From positions 292,703 through 356,702 of the forward strand of contig NZ_CP045490.1 of NCBI RefSeq assembly GCF_009392895.1: 64,000 nucleotides of DNA, given 5' to 3'. The notes beneath the pieces are model-generated. The model was given only the letters and a program-made list of their open reading frames with translations, made no database searches and was not told the origin of the DNA. The stretch comes from Natronorubrum aibiense (GTDB lineage Archaea > Halobacteriota > Halobacteria > Halobacteriales > Natrialbaceae). The translations under genes were made by a program, and so were the position numbers. Positions 7,696-15,785 of the stretch are shown in pieces; within the stretch, counting starts at the first letter, position 1; each line of letters begins with the position of its first letter.

Positions 7696-9027
7696 ATGTA
7701 TATCAAAGCCGTTAGGGTTGCGTGGCGTGACTTTTGGAATATGGCGATTTCTGGAACAGTCTTCAAATATTACCTCTACAAAGCGACGGAAGCGGTTGAG
7801 TTTTATCGGCCGATCATGTACCTCTACTTTCTCTCACAGGGACTCTCGTTTACTCATATCGTCATCATCGAAGCGCTCTACAACCTGACGACGGTTCTCG
7901 GAGAGGTGCCGACGGGATACGTCGGCGACCGGATCGGTCGTCGAAATAGCCTCCTCGTTGGATCGGCACTCATTACGGCGACGTTAGTTGGTATCGCGTT
8001 CGCATCTTCGTTTCTTGCGTTTGCCTTTTTGTTCATCTGTTGGTCGCTTGGCTATAACTTCCGCTCGGGAACGGAAGATGCATGGGTGTACGAAACGCTC
8101 ACGGACATGTCTGCGAGCGACGAGTTTACTCACGTTCGTGGACGTGGACAATCGATTGCCTTGACGGCCGGTGTCGGTGCGTCACTCGTTGGCGGGTATC
8201 TCGGCGGATTCGACCTTACGTACCCGTTTCTCGCGGCTGCGCTGTTCACCGGGTTAGGGCTGCTCGTGATCGTGACACTGGATGAACCGGCAACATACGA
8301 GGAAAGCGATTCGAGCGAGATGAGTATCCGAGAGGCGTGGGGTGTCGTTACGCAGGCTGTCGGCCAGCGTCGTCTCCGGTCGTTCATCGTCTACTACTTC
8401 GTGCTGTTCTCGGCCGTTACCTATCTCGTGTTCATCTTTCTCCAGCCGATCTTCGAGTCCGTCGTGACCGGCCTGAACATGAGTCTCACACTCTCACTTC
8501 CTGTTCCCGGTCAAGAGAGTCCATACACACTCGCTATTTCAACCGGCAACGTCGAAACGCTGCTCGGAGTGTACTACGCAGCGATCAATCTCGTCTCGGC
8601 AGCGATCAGCTACCGTATCGGGTTCATTCAAGAGTGGGTTGGACTGCGTCGGTGGTTTGTCGTAATCCCGCTCCTCGTCGGTGGTCTATTAGCAGCGATG
8701 GTGTTCGTGCCCCCGATAGCGCTCGTCGCGTTGTTCGTCGGCTGGGCATCTGTTGAACCGACGCGAGTGTTTGCTGGACAGTACGTGAACGACCGTATCG
8801 AAACGCTCGGTCGTGCAACTGTATTGAGCGCGATGGCGATGGTAAGTGCAGTAACCGTTATTCCGTTTCAACTCGGGAGCGGCGTGATTTCGGATGTTGT
8901 GTCGCCGTTGATCGCACTCTCGGCAGCAGGTGTGATACTGATCGTCGGCTCGGTTGTGATCTTGCTCTGGGAATCGCCAATCGAAGAGCCAACGACCGGT
9001 TCAAATTCAAAAACAGGAATGGAGTGA
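7696..9027 (+). CDS. MFS transporter
   Basis: This 443-residue major facilitator has about twelve hydrophobic segments. The conserved loop between helices 2 and 3 reads 'GEVPTGYVGDRIGRRNSLL', the family G-x3-D-R-x-G-R-R pattern. A long external loop between about residues 255 and 290 contains polar residues. The substrate is unknown. The gene stands alone between a dead IS and a gene-poor stretch. Start 7696 was chosen from the TATA spacing; the alternative ATG at 7675 adds seven residues. The C-terminus is short and polar. Confidence 0.88.
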   Translation: MYIKAVRVAWRDFWNMAISGTVFKYYLYKATEAVEFYRPIMYLYFLSQGLSFTHIVIIEALYNLTTVLGEVPTGYVGDRIGRRNSLLVGSALITATLVGIAFASSFLAFAFLFICWSLGYNFRSGTEDAWVYETLTDMSASDEFTHVRGRGQSIALTAGVGASLVGGYLGGFDLTYPFLAAALFTGLGLLVIVTLDEPATYEESDSSEMSIREAWGVVTQAVGQRRLRSFIVYYFVLFSAVTYLVFIFLQPIFESVVTGLNMSLTLSLPVPGQESPYTLAISTGNVETLLGVYYAAINLVSAAISYRIGFIQEWVGLRRWFVVIPLLVGGLLAAMVFVPPIALVALFVGWASVEPTRVFAGQYVNDRIETLGRATVLSAMAMVSAVTVIPFQLGSGVISDVVSPLIALSAAGVILIVGSVVILLWESPIEEPTTGSNSKTGME

Positions 9028-9479
9028 AAGAGCTGTTCGCGGCCATTATGTAGCTGTCGTCAGCAGTAGTTTCACGAGAGTTGATGTGTGGAGAAGAGGA
9101 TTTCAACAGACCTGATAGTTCTATTCGCCGTTGGGACGAGCGTCTGATTGAGATCCGGCGTTTTCTGGCATCTCCCGTGTAGTTTATGACGACTCGATCA
9201 GATCGGACGAAGCCCACTCCCTTGCTAACCAAGAAACTTCACTTGAAAAAGTGGTATCTCGCTGTACTCGTAGTATTACGAAAGAGTTGAAGCGGAACGT
9301 GTGTAGCCGATAGTGTCTGTTGAGGAATAAGGACGGTCGTATAGTTCGAGCATCCCAAACGCTGCGGTCACAGTGAGTAGGTGATCAGCGATCGACCCGG
9401 ACGATTCGACGGTTGGACGAACATTCGATTGATGGACGCGAAACGATAGATAAGGCCGTAAACTACCTGCACCTGTCCC
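9028..9479. other. Intergenic region, no gene seen
   Basis: No open frame here resembles a protein. The last 40 bases hold a weak TATA-like element (GATAGATAAGG, about 9445-9455) placed correctly for the start at 9480. Confidence 0.4.
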
Positions 9480-9743
9480 ATGAAATCTCCACTCCCGACG
9501 AATAGACTCGTTTCGCTTACGCTCGCTGGCGCAGTGTTGACCGGTGTCGTCGCACTCGCGCTGGCAGCCCCCGGGCTCGGACTCGGCGTCGATTCACTGA
9601 CCGACGAGAACCCGACAGTTGCGAGCGACGCGCCGACGCCAAACGAAGACTTCACACCGGCGGTCGGGACGCAAGGCGACGATGAACACGAGGACGACGA
9701 GTACGAAGAACACGAGGAACACGAAGATGAGGATGACGACTAG
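9480..9743 (+). CDS. Small exported or membrane-anchored protein with acidic His-containing tail
   Basis: This 87-residue protein has a hydrophobic segment at about residues 9-35 (signal peptide or anchor), a short polar linker, and a C-terminal tail of about 22 residues made almost only of Asp, Glu and three His. I do not recognise a family. The tail could bind metal cations outside the membrane (inference). The stop at 9743 is followed after 2 bases by the ApbE gene, so it is the first gene of a four-gene operon with a flavin transferase, a TSP3-like peptide and a heme membrane protein. The opposite-strand frame at 9368-9655 is a shadow. Confidence 0.7.
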   Translation: MKSPLPTNRLVSLTLAGAVLTGVVALALAAPGLGLGVDSLTDENPTVASDAPTPNEDFTPAVGTQGDDEHEDDEYEEHEEHEDEDDD

Positions 9744-9745
9744 CG

Positions 9746-10615
9746 ATGAGCTTAGCGGACACCCTCACTGCCGCCCGCACGCGACTCGGTGACGTCAGAC
9801 TGGAGTTTCGGTGCTGTGATACCGACTTCGTGATTCGGATGACGGGCTACCGTGCCGATGTCGCGGCTGAGCTCGCCCGGGAGACCGCACTGTCGCTCGA
9901 GGCCGAACTCGACGCGTTCGATCCGGAAAGCGCAGTCGCGCGTCTCAACCGGACCGGACGCGTCGAGAACGAGCACGTCGCTCGCCTAGTTCGGCGCGGT
10001 CTCGAGTACGGCAAGCACACCGACGGCATCTTCGACATTCGTCAGGGGGCGGTCGAACACGACCTGAAGGCATACCTCCGCGGCGACCGGGAATCGATTT
10101 CTGCGACGTTCAAAACGGGGTCGGTGCGCGTCGACGGCAACCGCGTCGTCACCGAGACAGAACTCGACCTCAATGGCCTCGCGAAAGGCTACATCGTCGA
10201 CCGCGTGGCCGCCGCCGCAGTGGGGCCGGGTCGACGCGGATTCGTCAGCGGCGGTGGCGATATGTCGCCGCCGACCGGGCTGGTCGCCGTCGAGAGTCCC
10301 TACGGGGATTCGCGTCCGCTCAAAGTCCTCGAGACCGACTGGAACGTCGCCACCTCCGGGGGCTATCGTCGGGAGCGCGACGGTGTCGACCACGTCTACG
10401 ATCCGACGACGGAGCGACTCGGCGCACGCCACGAGTCGGTCACCGTCGTCGCACAGCACGACTGTATGGAAGCCGACGCGCTCGCGACGACGCTCGCCGC
10501 ACTACCACTCTCGGACGCGCTTGAGCGCGCAGCGGCGTGGCCGGGCCTCGAGGCGTTCATCGTTCACGACGGCGTCTTTCGGACGACGGAGGGATTCGAT
10601 GAACACGTCGCATAG
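9746..10615 (+). CDS. ApbE-like FAD:protein FMN transferase
   Basis: This 289-residue protein of the ApbE family would transfer FMN from FAD to a Ser/Thr of a target protein. The recognisable motifs, in order, are FDPESAVARLN (N-terminal region), DLNGLAKGYIVDRVA (FAD binding), SGGGDM, ATSGGYRR, HVYDPTT and EADALATTLAALP with the metal-binding acidic residues. Unlike bacterial ApbE it has no signal peptide or lipobox, so it probably acts in the cytoplasm. Several positions differ from the family, such as DLNG for DxGG. It is translationally packed with its neighbours, and its last bases overlap the next gene. No flavinylation motif (S/T-G-A-T/S) is evident in the adjacent proteins, so its target is not obvious. 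Confidence 0.85.
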   Translation: MSLADTLTAARTRLGDVRLEFRCCDTDFVIRMTGYRADVAAELARETALSLEAELDAFDPESAVARLNRTGRVENEHVARLVRRGLEYGKHTDGIFDIRQGAVEHDLKAYLRGDRESISATFKTGSVRVDGNRVVTETELDLNGLAKGYIVDRVAAAAVGPGRRGFVSGGGDMSPPTGLVAVESPYGDSRPLKVLETDWNVATSGGYRRERDGVDHVYDPTTERLGARHESVTVVAQHDCMEADALATTLAALPLSDALERAAAWPGLEAFIVHDGVFRTTEGFDEHVA

Positions 10616-10886
10616 CGGAACAATCACGGTCATCGCGATCGTGCTACTGGTTGTTACAGTCCCGGTGCTGTGGGGGGTCGCCGACGTTCGCGAGGCGCAA
10701 GCGGTCGACCGCGAACAGGCAGACCTCGTCGACTCGACAGTACCAACGAGACAGGCACCGAACGATTATGATGGCGATGGGGTTCGTGACAACGCGGACC
10801 AGTGTCCGACACGACCGGAGACGACGAACGGCTTTCAGGATGGCGACGGCTGTCCGGACATCGTCGAAACGACGGGGGGCTCGTGA
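10599..10886 (+). CDS. Membrane-anchored thrombospondin type 3-like (Ca-binding) small protein
   Basis: This 95-residue protein has one N-terminal membrane segment (about residues 8-27) followed by an external domain containing NDYDGDGVRDNADQCPTRP and NGFQDGDGCPD. This is one thrombospondin type 3 repeat with DxDGDG calcium-binding loops and two Cys. The ATG at 10599 overlaps the ApbE 3' end by 17 bp, and the stop TGA at 10884-10886 shares its A with the next ATG. Such repeats usually act as rigid Ca2+-bound linkers in cell-surface proteins. Here it is almost the whole protein and is tied to a heme membrane protein. Confidence 0.75.
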   Translation: MNTSHSGTITVIAIVLLVVTVPVLWGVADVREAQAVDREQADLVDSTVPTRQAPNDYDGDGVRDNADQCPTRPETTNGFQDGDGCPDIVETTGGS

Positions 10887-11431
10887 TGGAGATTATTTGG
10901 TATCTCGACCGTGGCGCAGCACTCGTCGCCTACCCCGCGCTGTATCTCGCAGTCCTGACGGGAATCCTCTACACTGCCCGGTCGTTCGGCCCGTTCTACC
11001 GACTCGCCCGCAAAATCCACATCGAAGTATCGGTGTTCGCGATGCTCGTGACGCTCCTTCACAGCGTCCTTGGCGTCCTCGACACCTGGTTCATCGTCAC
11101 TGGATCAGCGCCTCAACCCGCGTACTCGACGACCTACCTGCTCGCCGGCGTCGTGGTCGGCGTCGGAGCGCTGCAGGTGCTCGTCGTCGCGGTGCTTGGC
11201 TTTCTCGACGCACAGCGGTTCGACCGACCCTGGGGACCGCGAGTCGTCCACGCGTTCGCCTACGGCGGCTTCGCGTTCGCGACGGTCCACGCTGCCGCCA
11301 TCGGAACTGACGTCGCGGGGCTGATCCGACCAGTCTTCGGCCCAGCGATCGCGTTCCTCGGCTATGTCCTGCTGTTGCGCCTGCTGGTAGCCAGCGGGCG
11401 GCTGTCGACACCCACAACGACGAACCAGTAG
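10886..11431 (+). CDS. Ferric-reductase-like / b-type cytochrome membrane protein
   Basis: This 181-residue protein has about five membrane helices. Two helices each carry a pair of His one helix length apart (KIHIEVSVFAMLVTLLHS and VVHAFAYGGFAFATVHAA). This is the bis-heme pattern of ferric-reductase-like and cytochrome b561-like domains, so transmembrane electron transfer is the likely role. No FAD/NADPH domain is attached. The ATG at 10886 overlaps the previous stop (TGATG). It is the last gene of the ApbE operon. The electron donor and acceptor are unknown. The ApbE partner suggests a covalently bound flavin somewhere in the chain (inference). Confidence 0.82.
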   Translation: MEIIWYLDRGAALVAYPALYLAVLTGILYTARSFGPFYRLARKIHIEVSVFAMLVTLLHSVLGVLDTWFIVTGSAPQPAYSTTYLLAGVVVGVGALQVLVVAVLGFLDAQRFDRPWGPRVVHAFAYGGFAFATVHAAAIGTDVAGLIRPVFGPAIAFLGYVLLLRLLVASGRLSTPTTTNQ

Positions 11432-11432
11432 A

Positions 11433-11978
11433 TCAGTAGCTATCCCACAGGTCGAACAGCCGGTCGACGACTCGATCCGTGAACGTCCGCCGATGAACGG
11501 TATAGAGGTACTGCACGCGCTCTGGGTCGCGCAGTTCGTATTCGACGCTTCGACCCTGCCGTTCCTTGGTCACGAGATCCGCGTCCTCGAGTTTCGAGAG
11601 ATGCCACGACACCGTCGACGGCGACCGCTTGAGACGATCGCTCAGATCGGCGGTCGACAACGCCCCTTCGACAGCGAGGTGGGCGACGATCCGGCGGGCG
11701 TACTCGCGTCGCAGCGCGTTCATTACGGCTTGATCGACCGCGTCGAACTCCTCTGCCGGGTAGTACCGAGTGTACTTCCCGTCGTCCGACTCCTCGAGCA
11801 AGCCGTGGGCTACCAGCCAGCGGAGGTGGTACTGCAGCGTTCCCTGCGCGTATTCGAGAGCCTCGAGGAGGGCCCGAAAGTGAATCCCGGGATTGTCGCG
11901 GACGTGCTGGTAGATTATTCGCCGCGATTGTAGTTCCAGCGCCGGGTCCACGTCGGGGTCGGAGTCCACCATGGTCAA
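11433..11978 (-). CDS. Double winged-helix transcriptional regulator (ArsR/MarR-like)
   Basis: This 181-residue protein has two consecutive winged-helix domains. The first contains 'HFRALLEALEYAQGTLQYHL' and the second 'LSTADLSDRLKRSPSTVSWHL'. This tandem arrangement is frequent among haloarchaeal regulators of membrane or stress functions. Its first codons overlap the stop of the upstream membrane protein gene (ATGA, 11975-11978), so both are in one transcript. It is convergent with the heme protein gene with a 1-base gap. Whether it controls the ApbE operon is not shown. Confidence 0.85.
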   Translation of the reverse strand: MTMVDSDPDVDPALELQSRRIIYQHVRDNPGIHFRALLEALEYAQGTLQYHLRWLVAHGLLEESDDGKYTRYYPAEEFDAVDQAVMNALRREYARRIVAHLAVEGALSTADLSDRLKRSPSTVSWHLSKLEDADLVTKERQGRSVEYELRDPERVQYLYTVHRRTFTDRVVDRLFDLWDSY

Positions 11979-12304
11979 TCCCGACTCAACGCGACGAAGA
12001 ACGCGAGCAACCCAACCAGAATGAGCGCCGCGGCGCCGTGTTCTAATAACTCGACGGTCCGCACGGAGAAATACGGCAGGAGGTAGTACTCAAGAAAGAC
12101 GACGAACCCGTAGATCGCGAACATGAGATAGCCGACGGCGACGACGGCCATGCGATAGTCGCGTTCCCGTCGCCACGCCAGCGCACTGAGCAGTGCCAGC
12201 ACCGTACCGAGGAGAAAAATCCCGAGACTAACGATCTGCTCAAGTTGCTGGGCGAGCGTCAGTACAACGGCCATCGTGACGAATTCCGGAACGAGCCCTG
12301 CCAT
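11975..12304 (-). CDS. Small four-helix membrane protein of unknown function
   Basis: This 109-residue protein has four strongly hydrophobic segments and little else. It resembles the short haloarchaeal membrane proteins found next to double winged-helix regulators, and I do not know a function. I chose the ATG at 12304 because a T-rich element (12331-12340 on the minus strand) is correctly spaced. The longer frame from 12358 begins with a polar stretch that does not look like part of the protein. It is co-transcribed with the regulator downstream and could act as its membrane sensor (inference). Confidence 0.7.
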   Translation of the reverse strand: MAGLVPEFVTMAVVLTLAQQLEQIVSLGIFLLGTVLALLSALAWRRERDYRMAVVAVGYLMFAIYGFVVFLEYYLLPYFSVRTVELLEHGAAALILVGLLAFFVALSRD

Positions 12305-12707
12305 TAGGTACAACTCAACAGAGGTGTCGGGAAAGAAAAAGGATTGTCGTCCAACCATCGAATCGGACGGACTGAACGGTCCCAGCGTCGGGTTGGCAGG
12401 CTGGTCGTCGTTGCGACGGCCGCTCTGCGACGGATTTTGTACACACTACGTTCGGACGCACAGGTATTGCCTTTCACGTCGGCGAGCGTGTGACTGACTT
12501 TCGAGAAAGCGATCGCTTCGAGCGCGTTCTCGCCGGCCATAACCCCGGCGTATTAGACGGCGCCGAGCGTGCTCTTGAGGACGCGTTTTCCACCTCTTGC
12601 AAGACGAACTCCACGGCTGTACGTCGAGGCAGCCTGTGACGTGTTACTGATCTGATGGCACGGAGACGCCGGACAATCCGCAGCTTTCGGGCAGATAATA
12701 ATCGTGA
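12305..12707. other. Intergenic region, no gene seen
   Basis: Apart from the likely promoter of the membrane protein, no frame has recognisable protein character. The minus-strand frame around 12420-12540 starts plausibly but matches nothing I know. Confidence 0.35.
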
Positions 12708-13613
12708 TCAGTGATCACGCTGCCTCGAGTCGAGTCCGACAGCCTCACAGCCGGGAATATCCCGATTCGCGAGCCGGTCAGGTCCGTACACGACGATCAA
12801 GAGGATTGCAACGAGAACGAGCGGAGCTGCGCCCGTCAGTTCCGCCAACAGGCTCAACCACTCGTCTGGGATCCCACCGGGTGCCATCGCTTCCATGTCG
12901 GCCGGGTGAAAGATACCCATCGCGTTGACGCCGGCATGGAACACGGCGACGGCGAGGACGCTCCCACCCGTACTATTGTACATCCACGTCCAGAGAACCG
13001 ATCCAGCCAAAATCGAGACTACCCAGAGCAGTTGCTGCGAGAGGGGCCACCCACCGTGGGTCGTCGTCGCATTAAGAAACAGCGGGAGGTGCCAGCCGGC
13101 CCATGCAACGCCAATTAGCAGACTCGAAACCAGTGCGCTGTACTTCTCCTGAAGGAGTGGAAGCATGAATCCACGCCAGCCGAGATCCTCTTGACCACCG
13201 CCCCAGATGGTTCCCCACACCAACGCGAAGAGATAGATACCCGGGAACGGGAGCGAACTGGGATCGATCGGCCCGCCAAGTGCGATGAACAGGATAACGC
13301 CCATGGTCAAGATGACGAGGGGCAGTCCAAGTGCGATCAACCACCACTTGATGCCAATACGCCAGTGGAAGAACTGCCCGATCCACTTGCGGAGGTCACC
13401 ACCACTCGCCCAGAGAACCACGGCAGCCCCAACAGGGGGACCGAATCCACCGAACCCGATGAGAATCGAGTGGGTCCACGACGCTTCCATACCACTGGCT
13501 GCGAGTGCTCCCTGAATGATCCACGTAAACGTGTACGTGATTAACAGAAATGAGATGAGACGATGTTGGTCGATCCACGATCTAACGCCCGAATTATGAG
13601 TCGTTTCAGCCAT
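12708..13613 (-). CDS. CPBP-family intramembrane metalloprotease (Abi/CAAX protease-like)
   Basis: This 301-residue membrane protein has about eight hydrophobic segments. The catalytic motifs of the CPBP (Rce1-like) family are visible: motif 1 QEDLGWRGFMLP (EDxxWR, with Asp in place of the second Glu often seen), motif 2 GVAWAGWHLPLF, and motif 3 FHAGVNAMG. Members cleave prenylated or other membrane-associated substrates or serve in bacteriocin immunity. The substrate here is unknown. It stands alone. Start 13613 is the first Met, followed by a short polar N-terminus before helix 1. Confidence 0.88.
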   Translation of the reverse strand: MAETTHNSGVRSWIDQHRLISFLLITYTFTWIIQGALAASGMEASWTHSILIGFGGFGPPVGAAVVLWASGGDLRKWIGQFFHWRIGIKWWLIALGLPLVILTMGVILFIALGGPIDPSSLPFPGIYLFALVWGTIWGGGQEDLGWRGFMLPLLQEKYSALVSSLLIGVAWAGWHLPLFLNATTTHGGWPLSQQLLWVVSILAGSVLWTWMYNSTGGSVLAVAVFHAGVNAMGIFHPADMEAMAPGGIPDEWLSLLAELTGAAPLVLVAILLIVVYGPDRLANRDIPGCEAVGLDSRQRDH

Positions 13614-14134
13614 CGTTATCTGTCCTCTCTACCCTGCAAAGGCAACTGATGTTCTCGACAGGAATGCTCACAGTCGAATTACGCATGCCGATTTGATAAA
13701 ATTACCTGATTTGTGACATTATGTCGCTGGCTCTACTCAAAGTTTTTTGAGTGGCTCGAGACGTACCCTGTTACTTAATCGGAATATCATTGGGAGGGTT
13801 TATTGACTGGAGTCACACACCTCGAAACCATCATCGATCACATTGCCATCCTCGAACTTCGTCGACGTGGGTGCGCCGACAGCAGCTGTCATTCGGACCA
13901 TGGGCCGTGGCCGGTTTGCCACCTGTCGCTCAAATATCCCCAGTCGGGCCGCACTCGGTCGGACCGCGATCTCTACTACTATCCGTCTGTATTTCCACCG
14001 CGATAAGAGCATCCGACTCTGTCGAATCAATTTCTTCAGGGGCCAACTCCGAGTTGTGAGGGTGTTGTAGGGTTCTGTATGAATAATCAATATGTTGTGA
14101 TTCGGCAGACGGTTCGCAGCCGACTGGGAGACGA
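13614..14134. other. Intergenic region, no gene seen
   Basis: About 520 bases lie between two leftward genes. None of the short frames on either strand looks like a protein. No insertion-sequence end or array is visible. Confidence 0.35.
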
Positions 14135-15211
14135 TCAACGATCAGCTGTTTCCAACTGCTTTCGGTGAATCGGATCCTCGAGTTCACCCATCACTGCCTC
14201 GAGCAAGTCGGTCACAGTAATGAGTCCGACTACCTCGCCATCTTCGATCACCAGTGCGAGTTCGTGATTCTCTGCCTGGAACTGGTCGACCGCATCGCTG
14301 ACATCTGCGTCGGGGGAGAGTGTCATCGGTGGTTCCGCCAGTTCGGCGAAATCGAGATCACCGTTAGTCAATTGTTCGCGGTATCTAACGAGGACCGGCG
14401 TATAGAGAATGCCCCGAAAGTCGGTCAGTTCGTTTCCGACCAGCGGATACCGTGTCTGCGGCCGCTCCTCCATCTTCCGAAGGTTTTCCTCGGCGTCGTC
14501 CTCTGTCGATAGTGCGACGATCTCATCGGATCCGACCATAATCTCTCGAATAGGTTGCTCTCCGATCTGGAACGCGTTCATCACCTCCTCACGGCGTTCG
14601 TCGGTGAGATCTCCCTCCTCGAGGACCGATCCGAGTCTGTTCCGGAGATCGGCCCGCGACTCGATGACGTCTTCTTCGGTTTCGAGCCAGGCACCGGTCA
14701 TCTCGATTCCGAAGAGTTTGAGCGTCAGTTTCGCAATCCCGTCGCCGAGAGTGATCACCGGCGAGATCAGCCAATGGAACCAATACAATGGTGTTGCTCC
14801 GTATCGACAGACCATCCGCGATCGTTCGACACCCAAATACGTCGGCGTCTGTTCACCGTGTGTCAGGTGAACGAGATTGATGATGAGAAACGCGAGGATT
14901 CCGCCGCTGCCGATCGCGGCCAGCGCCGTGTTCGCGAAGAGGGGCTCGAAAATGGCTGCGAGCGCGGGTTCGGCGATGATCCCGACCGCGATGCTCGAGG
15001 CTGTAATGCCGACCTGGCACGTGGTCAGATAGAGCTCGAGGTTGTCGGTCATCTCCCACGCCCGCTCGAGTGCGGGATTGCCGTCAACAAACTCCACCTC
15101 AGTAAACTGCCGAGCCCGGGTTAGTGCGAACTCGATGGCAACGAAGAATGCGTTTGCGAGAATCAGCAAGAGACCAGCAACCAGACGGACTACGATCATT
15201 CCTAAATTCAT
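14135..15211 (-). CDS. CNNM/DUF21 transmembrane protein with CBS-pair domain
   Basis: This 358-residue protein has an N-terminal DUF21 domain with three to four membrane helices (about residues 1-150, with 'HLTHGEQTPTYLGVERS' at the position of the family GE-x-x-PK motif). A connecting segment follows, then a CBS pair (about 220-345). The family includes CNNM/CorC divalent-cation transport proteins, often mislabelled hemolysins. The C-terminal CorC/HlyC domain of many bacterial homologues is absent. It probably takes part in Mg2+ homeostasis (inference). Start 15211 is followed immediately by the first helix. Confidence 0.88.
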   Translation of the reverse strand: MNLGMIVVRLVAGLLLILANAFFVAIEFALTRARQFTEVEFVDGNPALERAWEMTDNLELYLTTCQVGITASSIAVGIIAEPALAAIFEPLFANTALAAIGSGGILAFLIINLVHLTHGEQTPTYLGVERSRMVCRYGATPLYWFHWLISPVITLGDGIAKLTLKLFGIEMTGAWLETEEDVIESRADLRNRLGSVLEEGDLTDERREEVMNAFQIGEQPIREIMVGSDEIVALSTEDDAEENLRKMEERPQTRYPLVGNELTDFRGILYTPVLVRYREQLTNGDLDFAELAEPPMTLSPDADVSDAVDQFQAENHELALVIEDGEVVGLITVTDLLEAVMGELEDPIHRKQLETADR

Positions 15212-15785
15212 GATTTGGAACTGACGAACATTAGTAAAAGCAGGAGTGGATCGATGCGGTACGCCGACCGAAAACTGCGCTCGCAGTTGTGACCATCTGG
15301 TGAACAGGGCAAGCGCGCGTAGTGCATCGACGTATAAGAGCCGGTAGCCCCGATCGCACCGTATTCCTCGAGACGGATATCTCCATTGTGGGTTCGTAAT
15401 CTGATCATTGGTTGTCGCTCCATCATAGTCCCGATTTGGCAGTCATACGAAAGGATGGGATACGGCCGGCGGCGGTCACGGCGTACGCGTCATAGCCGCC
15501 GAAGTTCGCCATCGAGGCTTCTGCGACTCCTCCCCGCCCAAGGGGTGAGTTTCCTCGATGACCCAGAATGAGATCTGAAATACATTTTCGACCGTGCGAT
15601 CAGAAAGGCCCACTCCGATGCTACCACGAGGGATCGAACGCTTCCGAGAGCATCACCCAGACCTTTTCGAGAAGGATCGAGACAAAAGACAGCAGCACCG
15701 TCACGAGTACAACCTCATAATCAGCTATCGTTCCATACACTCTGGAATTCGATACTGTTATTCGAACCTCAGAGAATACCTACCT
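15212..15785. other. Intergenic region with possible decayed coding sequence
   Basis: The segment 15594-15785 is open in frame with the downstream lipoprotein and encodes a charged stretch (for example 'ERFREHHPDLFEKDRDKR'). The lipoprotein's Tat signal begins only at 15786, so this part is not its N-terminus. It may be a relic of another gene. I recognise nothing else. Confidence 0.35.
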
